From assembly GCA_943736015.1 (NCBI GenBank), contig OX031057.1, forward strand, positions 55,381,001 to 55,445,000: a DNA stretch of 64,000 nt, given 5' to 3'. Source of the DNA: Tridacna crocea (lineage: Eukaryota > Mollusca > Bivalvia > Cardiida > Cardiidae). The position numbers were made by a program, and so were the translations under genes. Each line of letters begins with the position of its first letter. Position 1 is the first letter of the stretch. Positions 7,946 through 21,266 of the stretch are shown here, one piece after another. The notes beneath the pieces are model-generated. The model had not been told where the DNA came from and made no database searches. It saw only the letters and a list, made by a program, of their open reading frames with translations.

Positions 7946-9633
7946 TTTCTTTTTCATTTTCTCTCACTAGGGCCAATGATTTGGTTACGATGACCATCTC
8001 ACCCATACTTGACTGATACGTGCTGCGCATAAAATCGTAAAATCAACTTTGACATTTTCGGAGGCAACTGATACCTGTTAAACAAATCAAAGAAAGGTAA
8101 TCAAAATTTTTCCCTGTTTTTTTACCAGGGTCATGAAAACATTGAACCAATTTTGACGACCGTGCGAGTCAAAAGTCAATTTTATGTTTAATCGCTGCGC
8201 AAAAATATAAAATTCAGAAGCAACTGGTTGCTGTTGCGGAAACTTTTTCCGATAAAAAAATCTTGTTCTTGTTTGAAGAATTTAGAAGTAGGCCATAAAG
8301 ATACAATAAGATGTAAGAATAACTAAAAATCAGTTTTTTTCTTTGATAGGGTAGAAAACATTGTGGGAAAAGGAGAAAATGCTGGTAACCTGCATTTCTC
8401 CTTTCCTCAGATTATTTTCAAAAGCCTTCTCTTTCAGGGGTGTTAATAAAAGGCGTCATTGTGTGGTAAAAGGTTAATAAGAATAAACAGATTCCCCCCC
8501 TTTCCCATCAGCCAATCAAATCTCTTCCCTCTCTGAAATTATCCAATCAGAGAAGCTTTAAGGAAATCAGAATGGGAACCAAGAGCCAAAATCAGAATGG
8601 GAACCAACAGCCAATCAGATATTCAACAGCCAATCAGAGAGCTTCAAAATCGCTCCAAAATGGCGCCATAATTTATCGAAAAAAACAGTGAAAAAAAACG
8701 GCATAAAAGTAGATTTAAAGTCTTCTTTAAAGGCTGCTGTGCAGTCCTTGGCGAACTGCCAGGCATGCACCATCCACACATGCCAGATTTCACTGAAAAT
8801 GGGCAAACATTTAAGAAAATAGGGGCGCAGCAGACCTTGTTATGGTCTTTTCAAGCCCCTTGCAAGAATGCAAGAATTACTTCCCTTAGACCCTCGATGC
8901 AAGCCCCCCCCCCCAAGCACTTCACTGGATTCGCTTTTCTAACTCAGCCCACAATAAATGCTGCACATTGAAACTTTCAATAAGCCAAAGTGATCAATGT
9001 ACAGTGTAAAAAAGCCCCAGAAATTAATGCAACAAATGGCTAAAAAAAGACTGAAAACTCTTTTTGTTGCTTCCTATTGCATATATCAAACAAAGGCAAA
9101 TGAAGTGTAATTTTTCTAATCTCTTCAAACCGCAACAAGAAACCCAGTTACGTTGACTACAGTCTCATATATGCCAGTTATGCTCATGCGAAAACCCCAG
9201 AAAATAATGTGACAAGTGGCTAAAAAAAGACTGAATGCTTCTTATTGCATAAATCAAACAAATGGAACAAAATTTTTAATGTATATTTTTTTCCTCCAAT
9301 CTCTTTATACCATGAAGACAAGTCTATTTATGTTGACTACGGTCTCAAAGGTGCCAGTTACGTATCCGTGAAAACGCGAAAAATCGACTTACGGAACCGT
9401 TCATAGCAGATGACACCTGTTGCTTGATAGGTCAAATATAGGGAACTTAATTTCTAATATCTGTTTTTCACTTCTCTAGCCTTTTTTTACCGTGACAACA
9501 AACCCATTTAGGTTGTCTATTGTCTCGCAGGTGCCGGTTACGTACCCGCGAAAACATGAAAAATCAACTTACGGAACATTTTATAGCAGACGACAACTGT
9601 TGCTTAAAGTCAATTATAGGGATTTTTCTATTT
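7946..9633 (+). repeat. Array unit 5 (1,688 bp)
   Basis: Has the all-T TGTTTTTTTACC near 8114 (shared with unit 1), AAGTAGATTT near 8708, GTTATGCTC near 9177, GTGCCAGTTACG near 9351, GGAACCGTTC near 9394 and TTTTTCACTT near 9464. Confidence 0.95.
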
Positions 9634-11320
9634 TTTCTTTTTCATTTTCTCTCACTAGGGCCAATGATTTGGTTACGATGACCATCTCACCCATACTTGA
9701 CTGATACGTGCTGCGCATAAAATCGTAAAATCAACTTTGACATTTTCGGAGGCAACTGATACCTGTTAAACAAATCAAAGAAAGGTAATCAAAATTTTTC
9801 CCTGTTTTCTTACCAGGGTCATGAAAACATTGAACCAATTTTGACGACCGTGCGAGTCAAAAGTCAATTTTATGTTTAATCGCTGCGCAAAAATATAAAA
9901 TTCAGAAGCAACTGGTTGCTGTTGCGGAAACTTTTTCCGATAAAAAAATCTTGTTCTTGTTTGAAGAATTTAGAAGTAGGCCATAAAGATACAATAAGAT
10001 GTAAGAATAACTAAAAATCAGTTTTTTTTCTTTGATAGGGTAGAAAACATTGTGGGAAAAGGAGAAAATGCTGGTAACCTGCATTTCTCCTTTCCTCAGA
10101 TTATTTTCAAAAGCCTTCTCTTTCAGGGGTGTTAATAAAAGGCGTCATTGTGTGGTAAAAGGTTAATAAGAATAAACAGATTCCCCCCCTTTCCCATCAG
10201 CCAATCAAATCTCTTCCCTCTCTGAAATTATCCAATCAGAGAAGCTTTAAGGAAATCAGAATGGGAACCAAGAGCCAAAATCAGAATGGGAACCAACAGC
10301 CAATCAGATATTCAACAGCCAATCAGAGAGCTTCAAAATCGCTCCAAAATGGCGCCATAATTTATCGAAAAAAACAGTGAAAAAAAACGGCATAAAAGTG
10401 GATTTAAAGTCTTCTTTAAAGGCTGCTGTGCAGTCCTTGGCGAACTGCCAGGCATGCACCATCCACACATGCCAGATTTCACTGAAAATGGGCAAACATT
10501 TAAGAAAATAGGGGCGCAGCAGACCTTGTTATGGTCTTTTCAAGCCCCTTGCAAGAATGCAAGAATTACTTCCCTTAGACCCTCGATGCAAGCCCCCCCC
10601 CAAGCACTTCACTGGATTCGCTTTTCTAACTCAGCCCACAATAAATGCTGCACATTGAAACTTTCAATAAGCCAAAGTGATCAATGTACAGTGTAAAAAA
10701 GCCCCAGAAATTAATGCAACAAATGGCTAAAAAAAGACTGAAAACTCTTTTTGTTGCTTCCTATTGCATATATCAAACAAAGGCAAATGAAGTGTAATTT
10801 TTCTAATCTCTTCAAACCGCAACAAGAAACCCAGTTATGTTGACTACAGTCTCATATATGCCAGTTACACTCATGCGAAAACCCCAGAAAATAATGTGAC
10901 AAGTGGCTAAAAAAAGACTGAATGCTTCTTATTGCATAAATCAAACAAATGGAACAAAATTTTTAATGTATATTTTTTTCCTCCAATCTCTTTATACCAT
11001 GAAGACAAGTCTATTTATGTTGACTACAGTCTCAAAGGTGCCGGTTACGTATCCGTGAAAACGCGAAAAATCGACTTACGGAACAGTTCATAGCAGATGA
11101 CACCTGTTGCTTGATAGGTCAAATATAGAGAACTTAATTTCTAATATCTGTTTTTTACTTCTCTAGCCTTTTTTTACCGTGACAACAAACGCATTTAGGT
11201 TGTCTATTGTCTCGCAGGTGCCGGTTACGTACCCGCGAAAACATGAAAAATTGACTTACGGAACATTTTATAGCAGACGACAACTGTTGCTTAAAGTCAA
11301 TTATAGGGATTTTTCTATTT
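9634..11320 (+). repeat. Array unit 6 (1,687 bp)
   Basis: Has an eight-T tract near 10022 and GTTACACTC near 10864. The group CTACAGTCTCAAA (11022), TAGAGAAC (11127), AAACGCATTT (11188) and AAAATTGAC (11247) is repeated in unit 12, 9,946 bp further on. Confidence 0.95.
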
Positions 11321-13005
11321 TTTCTTTTTCATTTTCTCTCACTAGGGCCAATGATTTGGTTACGATGACCATCTCACCCATACTTGACTGATACGTGCTG
11401 CGCATAAAATCGTAAAATCAACTTTGACATTTTCGGAGGCAACTGATACCTGTTAAACAAATCAAAGAAAGGTAATCAAAATTTTTCCCTGTTTTCTTAC
11501 CAGGGTCATGAAAACATTGAACCAATTTTGACGACTGTGCGAGTCAAAAGTCAATTTTATGTTTAATCGCTGCGCAAAAACATAAAATTCAGAAGCAACT
11601 GGTTGCTGTTGCGGAAACTTTTTCCGATAAAAAAATCTTGTTCTTGTTTGAAGAATTTAGAAGTAGGCCATAAAGATACAATAAGATGTAAGAATAACTA
11701 AAAATCAGTTTTTTTCTTTGATAGGGTAGAAAACATTGTGGGAAAAGGAGAAAATGCTGGTAACCTGCATTTCTCCTTTCCTCAGATTATTTTCAAAAGC
11801 CTTCTCTTTCAGGGGTGTTAATAAAAGGCGTCATTGTGTGGTAAAAGGTTAATAAGAATAAACAGATTCCCCCCCTTTCCCATCAGCCAATCAAATCTCT
11901 TCCCTCTCTGAAATTATCCAATCAGAGAAGCTTTAAGGAAATCAGAATGGGAACCAAGAGCCAAAATCAGAATGGGAACCAACAGCCAATCAGATATTCA
12001 ACAGCCAATCAGAGAGCTTCAAAATCGCTCCAAAATGGCGCCATAATTTATCGAAAAAAACAGTGAAAAAAAACGGCATAAAAGTGGATTTAAAGTCTTC
12101 TTTAAAGGCTGCTGTGCAGTCCTTGGCGAACTGCCAGGCATGCACCATCCACACATGCCAGATTTCACTGAAAATGGGCAAACATTTAAGAAAATAGGGG
12201 CGCAGCAGACCTTGTTATGGTCTTTTCAAGCCCCTTGCAAGAATGCAAGAATTACTTCCCTTAGACCCTCAATGCAAGCCCTCCCAAAGCACTTCACTGG
12301 ATTCGCTTTTCTAACTCAGCCCACAATAAATGCTGCACATTGAAACTTTCAATAAGCCAAAGTGATCAATATACAGTGTAAAAAAGCCCCAGAAATTAAT
12401 GCAACAAATGGCTAAAAAAAGACTGAAAACTCTTTTTGTTGCTTCCTATTGCATATATCAAAAAAAGGCAAATGAAGTGTAATTTTTTTAATCTCTTCAA
12501 ACCGCAACAAGAAACCCAGTTACGTTGACTACAGTCAAATATATGCCAGTTACGCTCATGCGAAAACCCCAGAAAATAATGTGACAAGTGGCTAAAAAAA
12601 GACTGAATGCTTCTTATTGCATAAATCAAACAAATGGAACAAAATTTTTAATGTATATTTTTTTCCTCCAATCTCTTTATACCATGAAGACAAGTCTATT
12701 TATGTTGACTATGGTCTCAAAGGTGCCAGTTACGTATCCGTGAAAACGCGAAAAATCGACTTACGGAACAGTTCATAGCAGATGACACCTGTTGCTTGAT
12801 AGGTCAAATATAGGGAACTTAATTTCTAATATCTGTTTTTTACTTCTCTAGCCTTTTTTTACCGTGACAACAAACCCATTTAGGTTGTCTATTGTCTCGC
12901 AGGTGCCGGTTACGTACCCGCGAAAACATGAAAAATCAACTTACGGAACATTTTATAGCAGACGACAACTGTTCCTTAAAGTCAATTATAGGGATTTTTC
13001 TATTT
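11321..13005 (+). repeat. Array unit 7 (1,685 bp)
   Basis: Carries CTCAATGCAAGCCCTCCC near 12268, AATATACAG near 12368, and the pair ATCAAAAAAAGGC (12458) with ACAGTCAAATAT (12531) that recurs in unit 12. Private: CTATGGTCTC near 12709 and GTTCCTTAAAG near 12971. Confidence 0.95.
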
Positions 13006-14693
13006 TTTCTTTTTCATTTTCTCTCACTAGGGCCAATGATTTGGTTACGATGACCATCTCACCCATACTTGACTGATACGTGCTGCGCATAAAATCGTAA
13101 AATCAACTTTGACATTTTCGGAGGCAACTGATACCTGTTAAACAAATCAAAGAAAGGTAATCAAAATTTTTCCCTGTTTTCTTACCAGGGTCATGAAAAC
13201 ATTGAACCAATTTTGACGACTGTGCGAGTCAAAAGTCAATTTTATGTTTAATCGCTGCGCAAAAATATAAAATTCAGAAGCAACTGGTTGCTGTTGCGGA
13301 AACTTTTTCCGATAAAAAAATCTTGTTCTTGTTTGAAGAATTTAGAAGTAGGCCATAAAGATACAATAAGATGTAAGAATAACTAAAAATCAGTTTTTTT
13401 TCTTTGATAGGGTAGAAAACATTGTGGGAAAAGGAGAAAATGCTGGTAACCTGCATTTCTCCTTTCCTCAGATTATTTTCAAAAGCCTTCTCTTTCAGGG
13501 GTGTTAATAAAAGGCGTCATTGTGTGGTAAAAGGTTAATAAGAATAAACAGATTCCCCCCCTTTCCCATCAGCCAATCAAATCTCTTCCCTCTCTGAAAT
13601 TATCCAATCAGAGAAGCTTTAAGGAAATCAGAATGGGAACCAAGAGCCAAAATCAGAATGGGAACCAACAGCCAATCAGATATTCAACAGCCAATCAGAG
13701 AGCTTCAAAATCGCTCCAAAATGGCGCCATAATTTATCGAAAAAAACAGTGAAAAAAAACGGCATAAAAGTGGATTTAAAGTCTTCTTTAAAGGCTGCTG
13801 TGCAGTCCTTGGCGAACTGCCAGGCATGCACCATCCACACATGCCAGATTTCACTGAAAATGGGCAAACATTTAAGACAATAGGGGCGCAGCAGACCTTG
13901 TTATGGTCTTTTCAAGCCCCTTGCAAGAATGCAAGAATTACTTCCCTTAGACCCTCGATGCAAGCCCCCCCCCCAAGCACTTCACTGGATTCGCTTTTCT
14001 AACTCAGCCCACAATAAATGCTGCACATTGAAACTTTCAATAAGCCAAAGTGATCAATGTACAGTGTAAAAAAGCCCCAGAAATTAATGCAACAAATGGC
14101 TAAAAAAAGACTGAAAACTCTTTTTGTTGCTTCCTATTGCATATATCAAACAAAGGCAAATGAAGTGTAATTTTTCTAATCTCTTCAAACCGCAACAAGA
14201 AACCCAGTTACGTTGACTACAGTCTCATATATGCCAGTTACGCTCATGCGAAAACCCCAGAAAATAATGTGACAAGTGGCTAAAAAAAGACTGAATGCTT
14301 CTTATTGCATAAATCAAACAAATGGAACAAAATTTTTAATGTATATTTTTTTCCTCCAATCTCTTTATACCATGAAGACAAGTCTATTTATGTTGACTAC
14401 GGTCTCAAAGGTGCCGTTTACGTATCCGTGAAAACGCGAAAAATCGACTTACGGAACAGTTCATAGCAGATGACACCTGTTGCTTGATAGGTCAAATATA
14501 GGGAACTTAATTTCTAATATCTGTTTTTTACTTCTCTAGCCTTTTTTTACCGTGATAACAAACCCATTTAGGTTGTCTATTGTCTCGCAGGTGCCGGTTA
14601 CGTACCCGCGAAAACATGAAAAATCGACTTACGGAACATTTTATAGCAGACGACAACTGTTGCTTAAAGTCAATTATAGGGATTTTTCTATTT
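13006..14693 (+). repeat. Array unit 8 (1,688 bp)
   Basis: Carries GACTGTGCG near 13218, an eight-T tract near 13398, AAGACAATAG near 13874, GCCGTTTACG near 14413 (as in units 11, 13, 17, 19, 22) and GTGATAACA near 14551. Confidence 0.95.
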
Positions 14694-16380
14694 TTTCTTT
14701 TTCATTTTCTCTCACTAGGGCCAATGATTTGGTTACGATGACCATCTCACCCATACTTGACTGATACGTGCTGCGCATAAAATCGTAAAATCAACTTTGA
14801 CATTTTCGGAGGCAACTGATACCTGTTAAACAAATCAAAGAAAGGTAATCAAAATTTTTCCCTGTTTTCTTACCAGGGTCATGAAAACATTGAACCAATT
14901 TTGACGACCGTGCGAGTCAAAAGTCAATTTTATGTTTAATCGCTGCGCAAAAATATAAAATTCAGAAGCAACTGGTTGCTGTTGCGGAAACTTTTTCCGA
15001 TAAAAAAATCTTGTTCTTGTTTGAAGAATTTAGAAGTAGGCCATAAAGATACAATAAGATGTAAGAATAACTAAAAATCAGTTTTTTTCTTTGATAGGGT
15101 AGAAAACATTGTGGGAAAAGGAGAAAATGCTGGAAACCTGCATTTCTCCTTTCCTCAGATTATTTTCAAAAGCCTTCTCTTTCAGGGGTGTTAATAAAAG
15201 GCGTCATTGTGTGGTAAAAGGTTAATAAGAATAAACAGATTCCCCCCCTTTCCCATCAGCCAATCAAATCTCTTCCCTCTCTGAAATTATCCAATCAGAG
15301 AAGCTTTAAGGAAATCAGAATGGGAACCAAGAGCCAAAATCAGAATGGGAACCAACAGCCAATCAGATATTCAACAGCCAATCAGAGAGCTTCAAAATCG
15401 CTCCAAAATGGCGCCATAATTTATCGAAAAAAACAGTGAAAAAAAACGGCATAAAAGTGGATTTAAAGTCTTCTTTAAAGGCTGCTGTGCAGTCCTTGGC
15501 GAACTGCCAGGCATGCACCATCCACACATGCCAGATTTCACTGAAAATGGGCAAACATTTAAGAAAATAGGGGCGCAGCAGACCTTGTTATGGTCTTTTC
15601 AAGCCCCTTGCAAGAATGCAAGAATTACTTCCCTTAGACCCTCGATGCAAGCCCCCCCCCCAAGCACTTCACTGGATTCGCTTTTCTAACTCAGCCCACA
15701 ATAAATGCTGCACATTGAAACTTTCAATAAGCCAAAGTGATCAATGTACAGTGTAAAAAAGCCCCAGAAATTAATGCAACTAATGGCTAAAAAAAGACTG
15801 AAAACTCTTTTTGTTGCTTCCTATTGCATATATCGAACAAAGGCAAATGAAGTGTAATTTTTCTAATCTCTTCAAACCGCAACAAGAAACCCGGTTATGT
15901 TGACTACAGTCTCATATATGCCAGTTACGCTCATGCGAAAACCCCAGAAAATAATGTGACAAGTGGCTAAAAAAAGACTGAATGCTTCTTATTGCATAAA
16001 TCAAACAAATGGAACAAAATTTTTAATGTATATTTTTTTCCTCCAATCTCTTTATACCATGAAGACAAGTCTATTTATGTTGACTACGGTCTCAAAGGTG
16101 CCGGTTACGTATCCGTGAAAACGCGAAAAATCGACTTACGGAACAGTTCATAGCAGATGACACCTGTTGCTTGATAGGTCAAATATAGGGAACTTAATTT
16201 CTAATATCTGTTTTTTACTTCTCTAGCCTTTTTTTACCGTGACAACAAACCCATTTAGTTTGTCTATTGTCTCGCAGCTGCCAGTTACGTACCCGCGAAA
16301 ACATGAAAAATCAACTTACGGAACATTTTATAGCAGACGACAACTGTTGCTTAAAGTCAATTATAGGGATTTTTCTATTT
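14694..16380 (+). repeat. Array unit 9 (1,687 bp)
   Basis: Carries TGGAAACCTG near 15131, TATCGAACAA near 15831 and CCGGTTATG near 15891, all repeated 8,260 bp later in unit 14. GCAACTAATGG near 15777 is shared with units 12 and 13. Private: TTTAGTTTGTC near 16254 and GCAGCTGCC near 16274. Confidence 0.95.
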
Positions 16381-18067
16381 TTTCTTTTTCATTTTCTCTC
16401 ACTAGGGCCAATGATTTGGTTACGATGACCATCTCACCCATACTTGACTGATACGTGCTGCGCATAAAATCGTAAAATCAACTTTGACATTTTCGGAGGC
16501 AACTGATACCTGTTAAACAAATCAAAGAAAGGTAATCAAAATTTTTCCCTGTTTTCTTACCAGGGTCATGAAAACATTGAACCAATTTTGACGACCGTGC
16601 GAGTCAAAAGTCAATTTTATGTTTAATCGCTGCGCAAAAATATAAAATTCAGAAGCAACTGGTTGCTGTTGCGGAAACTTTTTCCGATAAAAAAATCTTG
16701 TTCTTGTTTGAAGAATTTAGAAGTAGGCCATAAAGATACAATAAGATGTAAGAATAACTAAAAATCAGTTTTTTTCTTTGATAGGGTAGAAAACATTGTG
16801 GGAAAAGGAGAAAATGCTGGTAACCTGCATTTCTACTTTCCTCAGATTATTTTCAAAAGCCTTCTCTTTCAGGGGTGTTAATAAAAGGCGTCATTGTGTG
16901 GTAAAAGGTTAATAAGAATAAACAGATTCCCCCCCCATTTCCCATCAGCCAATCAAATCTCTTCCCTCTCTGAAATTATCCAATCAGAGAAGCTTTAAGG
17001 AAATCAGAATGGGAACCAAGAGCCAAAATCAGAATGGGAACCAACAGCCAATCAGATATTCAACAGCCAATCAGAGAGCTTCAAAATCGCTCCAAAATGG
17101 CGCCATAATTTATCGAAAAAAACAGTGAAAAAAAACGGCATAAAAGTGGATTTAAAGTCTTCTTTAAAGGCTGCTGTGCAGTCCTTGGCGAACTGCCAGG
17201 CATGCACCATCCACACATGCCAGATTTCACTGAAAATGGGCAAACATTTAAGAAAATAGGGGCGCAGCAGACCTTGTTATGGTCTTTTCAAGCCCCTTGC
17301 AAGAATGCAAGAATTACTTCCCTTAGACCCTCGATGCAAGCCCCCCCCAAGCACTTCACTGGATTCGCTTTTCTAACTCAGCCCACAATAAATGCTGCAC
17401 ATTGAAACTTTCAATAAGCCCAAGTGATCAATGTACAGGGTAAAAAAGCCCCAGAAATTAATGCAACAAATGGCTAAAAAAAGACTGAAAACTCTTTTTG
17501 TTGCTTCCTATTGCATATATCAAACAAAGGTAAATGAAGTGTAATTTTTCTAATCTCTTCAAACCGCAACAAGAAACCCAGTTACGTTGACTACAGTCTC
17601 ATATATGCCAGTTACGCTCATGCGAAAACCCCAGAAAATAATGTGACAAGTGGCTAAAAAAAGACTGAATGCTTCCTATTGCATAAATCAAACAAATGGA
17701 ACAAAATTTTTAATGTATATTTTTTTCCTCCAATCTCTTTATACCATGAAGACAAGTCTATTTATGTTGACTACGGTCTCAAAGGTGCCGGTTACGTATC
17801 CGTGAAAACGCGAAAAATCGACTTACGGAACAGTTCATAGCAGATGACACCTGTTGCTTGATAGGTCAAATATAGGGAACTTAATTTCTAATATCTGTTT
17901 TTTACTTCTCTAGCCTTTTTTTACCGTGACAATTAACCCATTTAGGTTGTCTATTGTCTCGCAGGTGCCGGTTACGTACCCGCGAAAACATGAAAAATCG
18001 ACTTACGGAACATTTTATAGCAGACGACAACTGTTGCTTAAAGTCAATTATAGGGATTTTTCTATTT
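16381..18067 (+). repeat. Array unit 10 (1,687 bp)
   Basis: Carries TTCTACTTTC at 16831, a C tract ending in ATTTCCC near 16936, AAGCCCAAG near 17417 and GCTTCCTATTGCATAAA at 17671. All four recur in unit 15 at +8,260. Private: ACAGGGTAA near 17436, AGGTAAATG near 17528, CAATTAACCC near 17930. Confidence 0.95.
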
Positions 18068-19580
18068 TTTCTTTTTCATTTTCTCTCACTAGGGCCAATG
18101 ATTTGGTTACGATGACCATCTCACCCATACTTGACTGATACGTGCTGCGCATAAAATCGTAAAATCAACTTTGACATTTTCGGAGGCAACTGATACCTGT
18201 TAAACAAATCAAAGAAAGGTAATCAAAATTTTTCCCTGTTTTCTTACCAGGGTCATGAAAACATTGAACCAATTTTGACGACCGTGCGAGTCAAAAGTCA
18301 ATTTTATGTTTAATCGCTGCGCAAAAATATAAAATTCAGAAGCAACTGGTTGCTGTTGCGGAAACTTTTTCCGATAAAAAAATCTTGTTCTTGTTTGAAG
18401 AATTTAGAAGTAGGCCATAAAGATACAATAAGATGTAAGAATAACTAAAAATCAGTTTTTTTCTTTGATAGGGTAGAAAACATTGTGGGAAAAGGAGAAA
18501 ATGCTGGAAACCTGCATTTCTCCTTTCCTCAGATTATTTTCAAAAGCCTTCTCTTTCAGGGGTGTTAATAAAAGGCGTCATTGTGTGGTAAAAGGTTAAT
18601 AAGAATAACCAGATTCCCCCCCCCCCATTTCCCATCAGCCAATCAAATCTCTTCCCTCTCTGAAATTATCCAATCAGAGAAGCTTTAAGGAAATCAGAAT
18701 GGGAACCAAGAGCCAAAATCAGAATGGGAACCAACAGCCAATCAGATATTCAACAGCCAATCAGAGAGCTTCAAAATCGCTCCAAAATGGCGCCATAATT
18801 TATCGAAAAAAACAGTGAAAAAAAACGGCATAAAAGTGGATTTAAAGTCTTCTTTAAAGGCTGCTGTGCAGTCCTTGGCGAACTGCCAGGCATGCACCAT
18901 CCACACATGCCAGATTTCACTGAAAATGGGCAAACATTTAAGAAAATAGGGGCGCAGCAGACCTTGTTATGGTCTTTTCAAGCCCCTTGCAAGAATGCAA
19001 GAATTACTTCCCTTAGACCCTCGATGCAAGCCCCCCCCCCCAAGCACTTCACTGGATTCGCTTTTCTAACTCAGCCCACAATAAATGCTGCACATTGAAA
19101 CTTTCAATAAGCCAAAGTGATCAATGTACAGTGTAAAAAAGCCCCAGAAATTAATGCAACAAATGGCTAAAAAAAGACTGAAAACTCTTTTTGTTGCTTC
19201 CTATTGCATATATCAAACAAAGGCAAATGAAGTGTAATTTTTCTAATCTCTTCAAACCGCAACAAGAAACCCAGTTACGTTGACTACAGTCTCATATATG
19301 CCAGTTATGCTCATGCGAAAACCCCAGAAAATAATGTGACAAGTGGCTAAAAAAAGACTGAATGCTTCTTATTGCATAAATCAAACAAATGGAACAAAAT
19401 TTTTAATGTATATTTTTTTCCTCCAATCTCTTTATACCATGAAGACAAGTCTATTTATGTTGACTACGGTCTCAAAGGTGCCGTTTACGTATCCGTGAAA
19501 ACGCGAAAAATCGACTTACGGAACAGTTCATAGCAGATGACACCTGTTGCTTAAAGTCAATTATAGGGATTTTTCTATTT
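18068..19580 (+). repeat. Array unit 11, shortened by one 180-bp subrepeat (1,513 bp)
   Basis: Subrepeats C and D are fused at CTGTTGCTT (19544-19552): the sequence to the left is C (GATGACACC) and to the right is D (AAAGTCAATT). The two copies of this 9-mer are exactly 180 bp apart in normal units, so the deletion removed one subrepeat. The remaining length is explained by an eleven-C tract (18616-18626). Confidence 0.95.
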
Positions 19581-21266
19581 TTTCTTTTTCATTTTCTCTC
19601 ACTAGGGCCAATGATTTGGTTACGATGACCATCTCACCCATACTTGACTGATACGTGCTGCGCATAAAATCGTAAAATCAACTTTGACATTTTCGGAGGC
19701 AACTGATACCTGTTAAACAAATCAAAGAAAGGTAATCAAAATTTTTCCCTGTTTTCTTACCAGGGTCATGAAAACATTGAACCAATTTTGTCGACCGTTC
19801 GAGTCAAAAGTCAATTTTATGTTTAATCGCTGCGCAAAAATATAAAATTCAGAAGCAACTGGTTGCTGTTGCGGAAACTTTTTCCGATAAAAAAATCTTG
19901 TTCTTGTTTGAAGAATTTAGAAGTAGGCCATAAAGATACAATAAGATGTAAGAATAACTAAAAATCAGTTTTTTTCTTTGATAGGGTAGAAAACATTGTG
20001 GGAAAAGGAGAAAATGCTGGTAACCTGCATTTCTCCTTTCCTCAGATTATTTTCAAAAGCCTTCTCTTTCAGGGGTGTTAATAAAAGGCGTCGTTGTGTG
20101 GTAAAAGGTTAATAAGAATAAACATATTCCCCCCCTTTCCCATCAGCCAATCAAATCTCTTCCCTCTCTGAAATTATCCAATCAGAGAAGCTTTAAGGAA
20201 ATCAGAATGGGAACCAAGAGCCAAAATCAGAATGGGAACCAACAGCCAATCAGATATTCAACAGCCAATCAGAGAGCTTCAAAATCGCTCCAAAATGGCG
20301 CCATAATTTATCGAAAAAAACAGTGAAAAAAAACGGCATAAAAGTGGATTTAAAGTCTTCTTTAAAGGCTGCTGTGCAGTCCTTGGCGAACTGCCAGGCA
20401 TGCACCATCCACACATGCCAGATTTCACTGAAAATGGGCAAACATTTAAGAAAATAGGGGCGCAGCAGACATTGTTATGGTCTTTTCAAGCCCCTTGCAA
20501 GAATGCAAGAATTACTTCCCTTAGACCCTCGATGCAAGCCCCCCCCCAAGCACTTCACTGGATTCGCTTTTCTAACTCAGCCCACAATAAATGCTGCACA
20601 TTGAAACTTTCAATAAGCCAAAGTGATCAATGTACAGTGTAAAAAAGCCCCAGAAATTAATGCAACTAATGGCTAAAAAAAGACTGAAAACTCTTTTTGT
20701 TGCTTCCTATTGCATATATCAAAAAAAGGCAAATGAAGTGTAATTTTTTTAATCTCTTCAAACCGCAACAAGAAACCCAGTTACGTTGACTACAGTCAAA
20801 TATATGCCAGTTACGCTCATGCGAAAACCCCAGAAAATAATGTGACAAGTGGCTAAAAAAAGACTGAATGCTTCTTATTGCATAAATCAAACAAATGGAA
20901 CAAAATTTTTAATGTATATTTTTTTCCTCCAATCTCTTTATACCATGAAGACAAGTCTATTTATGTTGACTACAGTCTCAAAGGTGCCGGTTACGTATCC
21001 GTGAAAACGCGAAAAATCGACTTACGGAACAGTTCATAGCAGATGACACCTGTTGCTTGATAGGTCAAATATAGAGAACTTAATTTCTAATATCTGTTTT
21101 TTACTTCTCTAGCCTTTTTTTACCGTGACAACAAACGCATTTAGGTTGTCTATTGTCTCGCAGGTGCCGGTTACGTACCCGCGAAAACATGAAAAATTGA
21201 CTTACGGAACATTTTATAGCAGACGACAACTGTTGCTTAAAGTCAATTATAGGGATTTTTCTATTT
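19581..21266 (+). repeat. Array unit 12 (1,686 bp), mosaic
   Basis: Private: TTGTCGACCGTTCG near 19788, GCGTCGTTG near 20088, AACATATTCC near 20121, AGACATTGT near 20467. It combines unit-7 markers (near 20721 and 20792) with unit-6 markers (20968-21210), so it is a mosaic of two older units. Confidence 0.95.
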
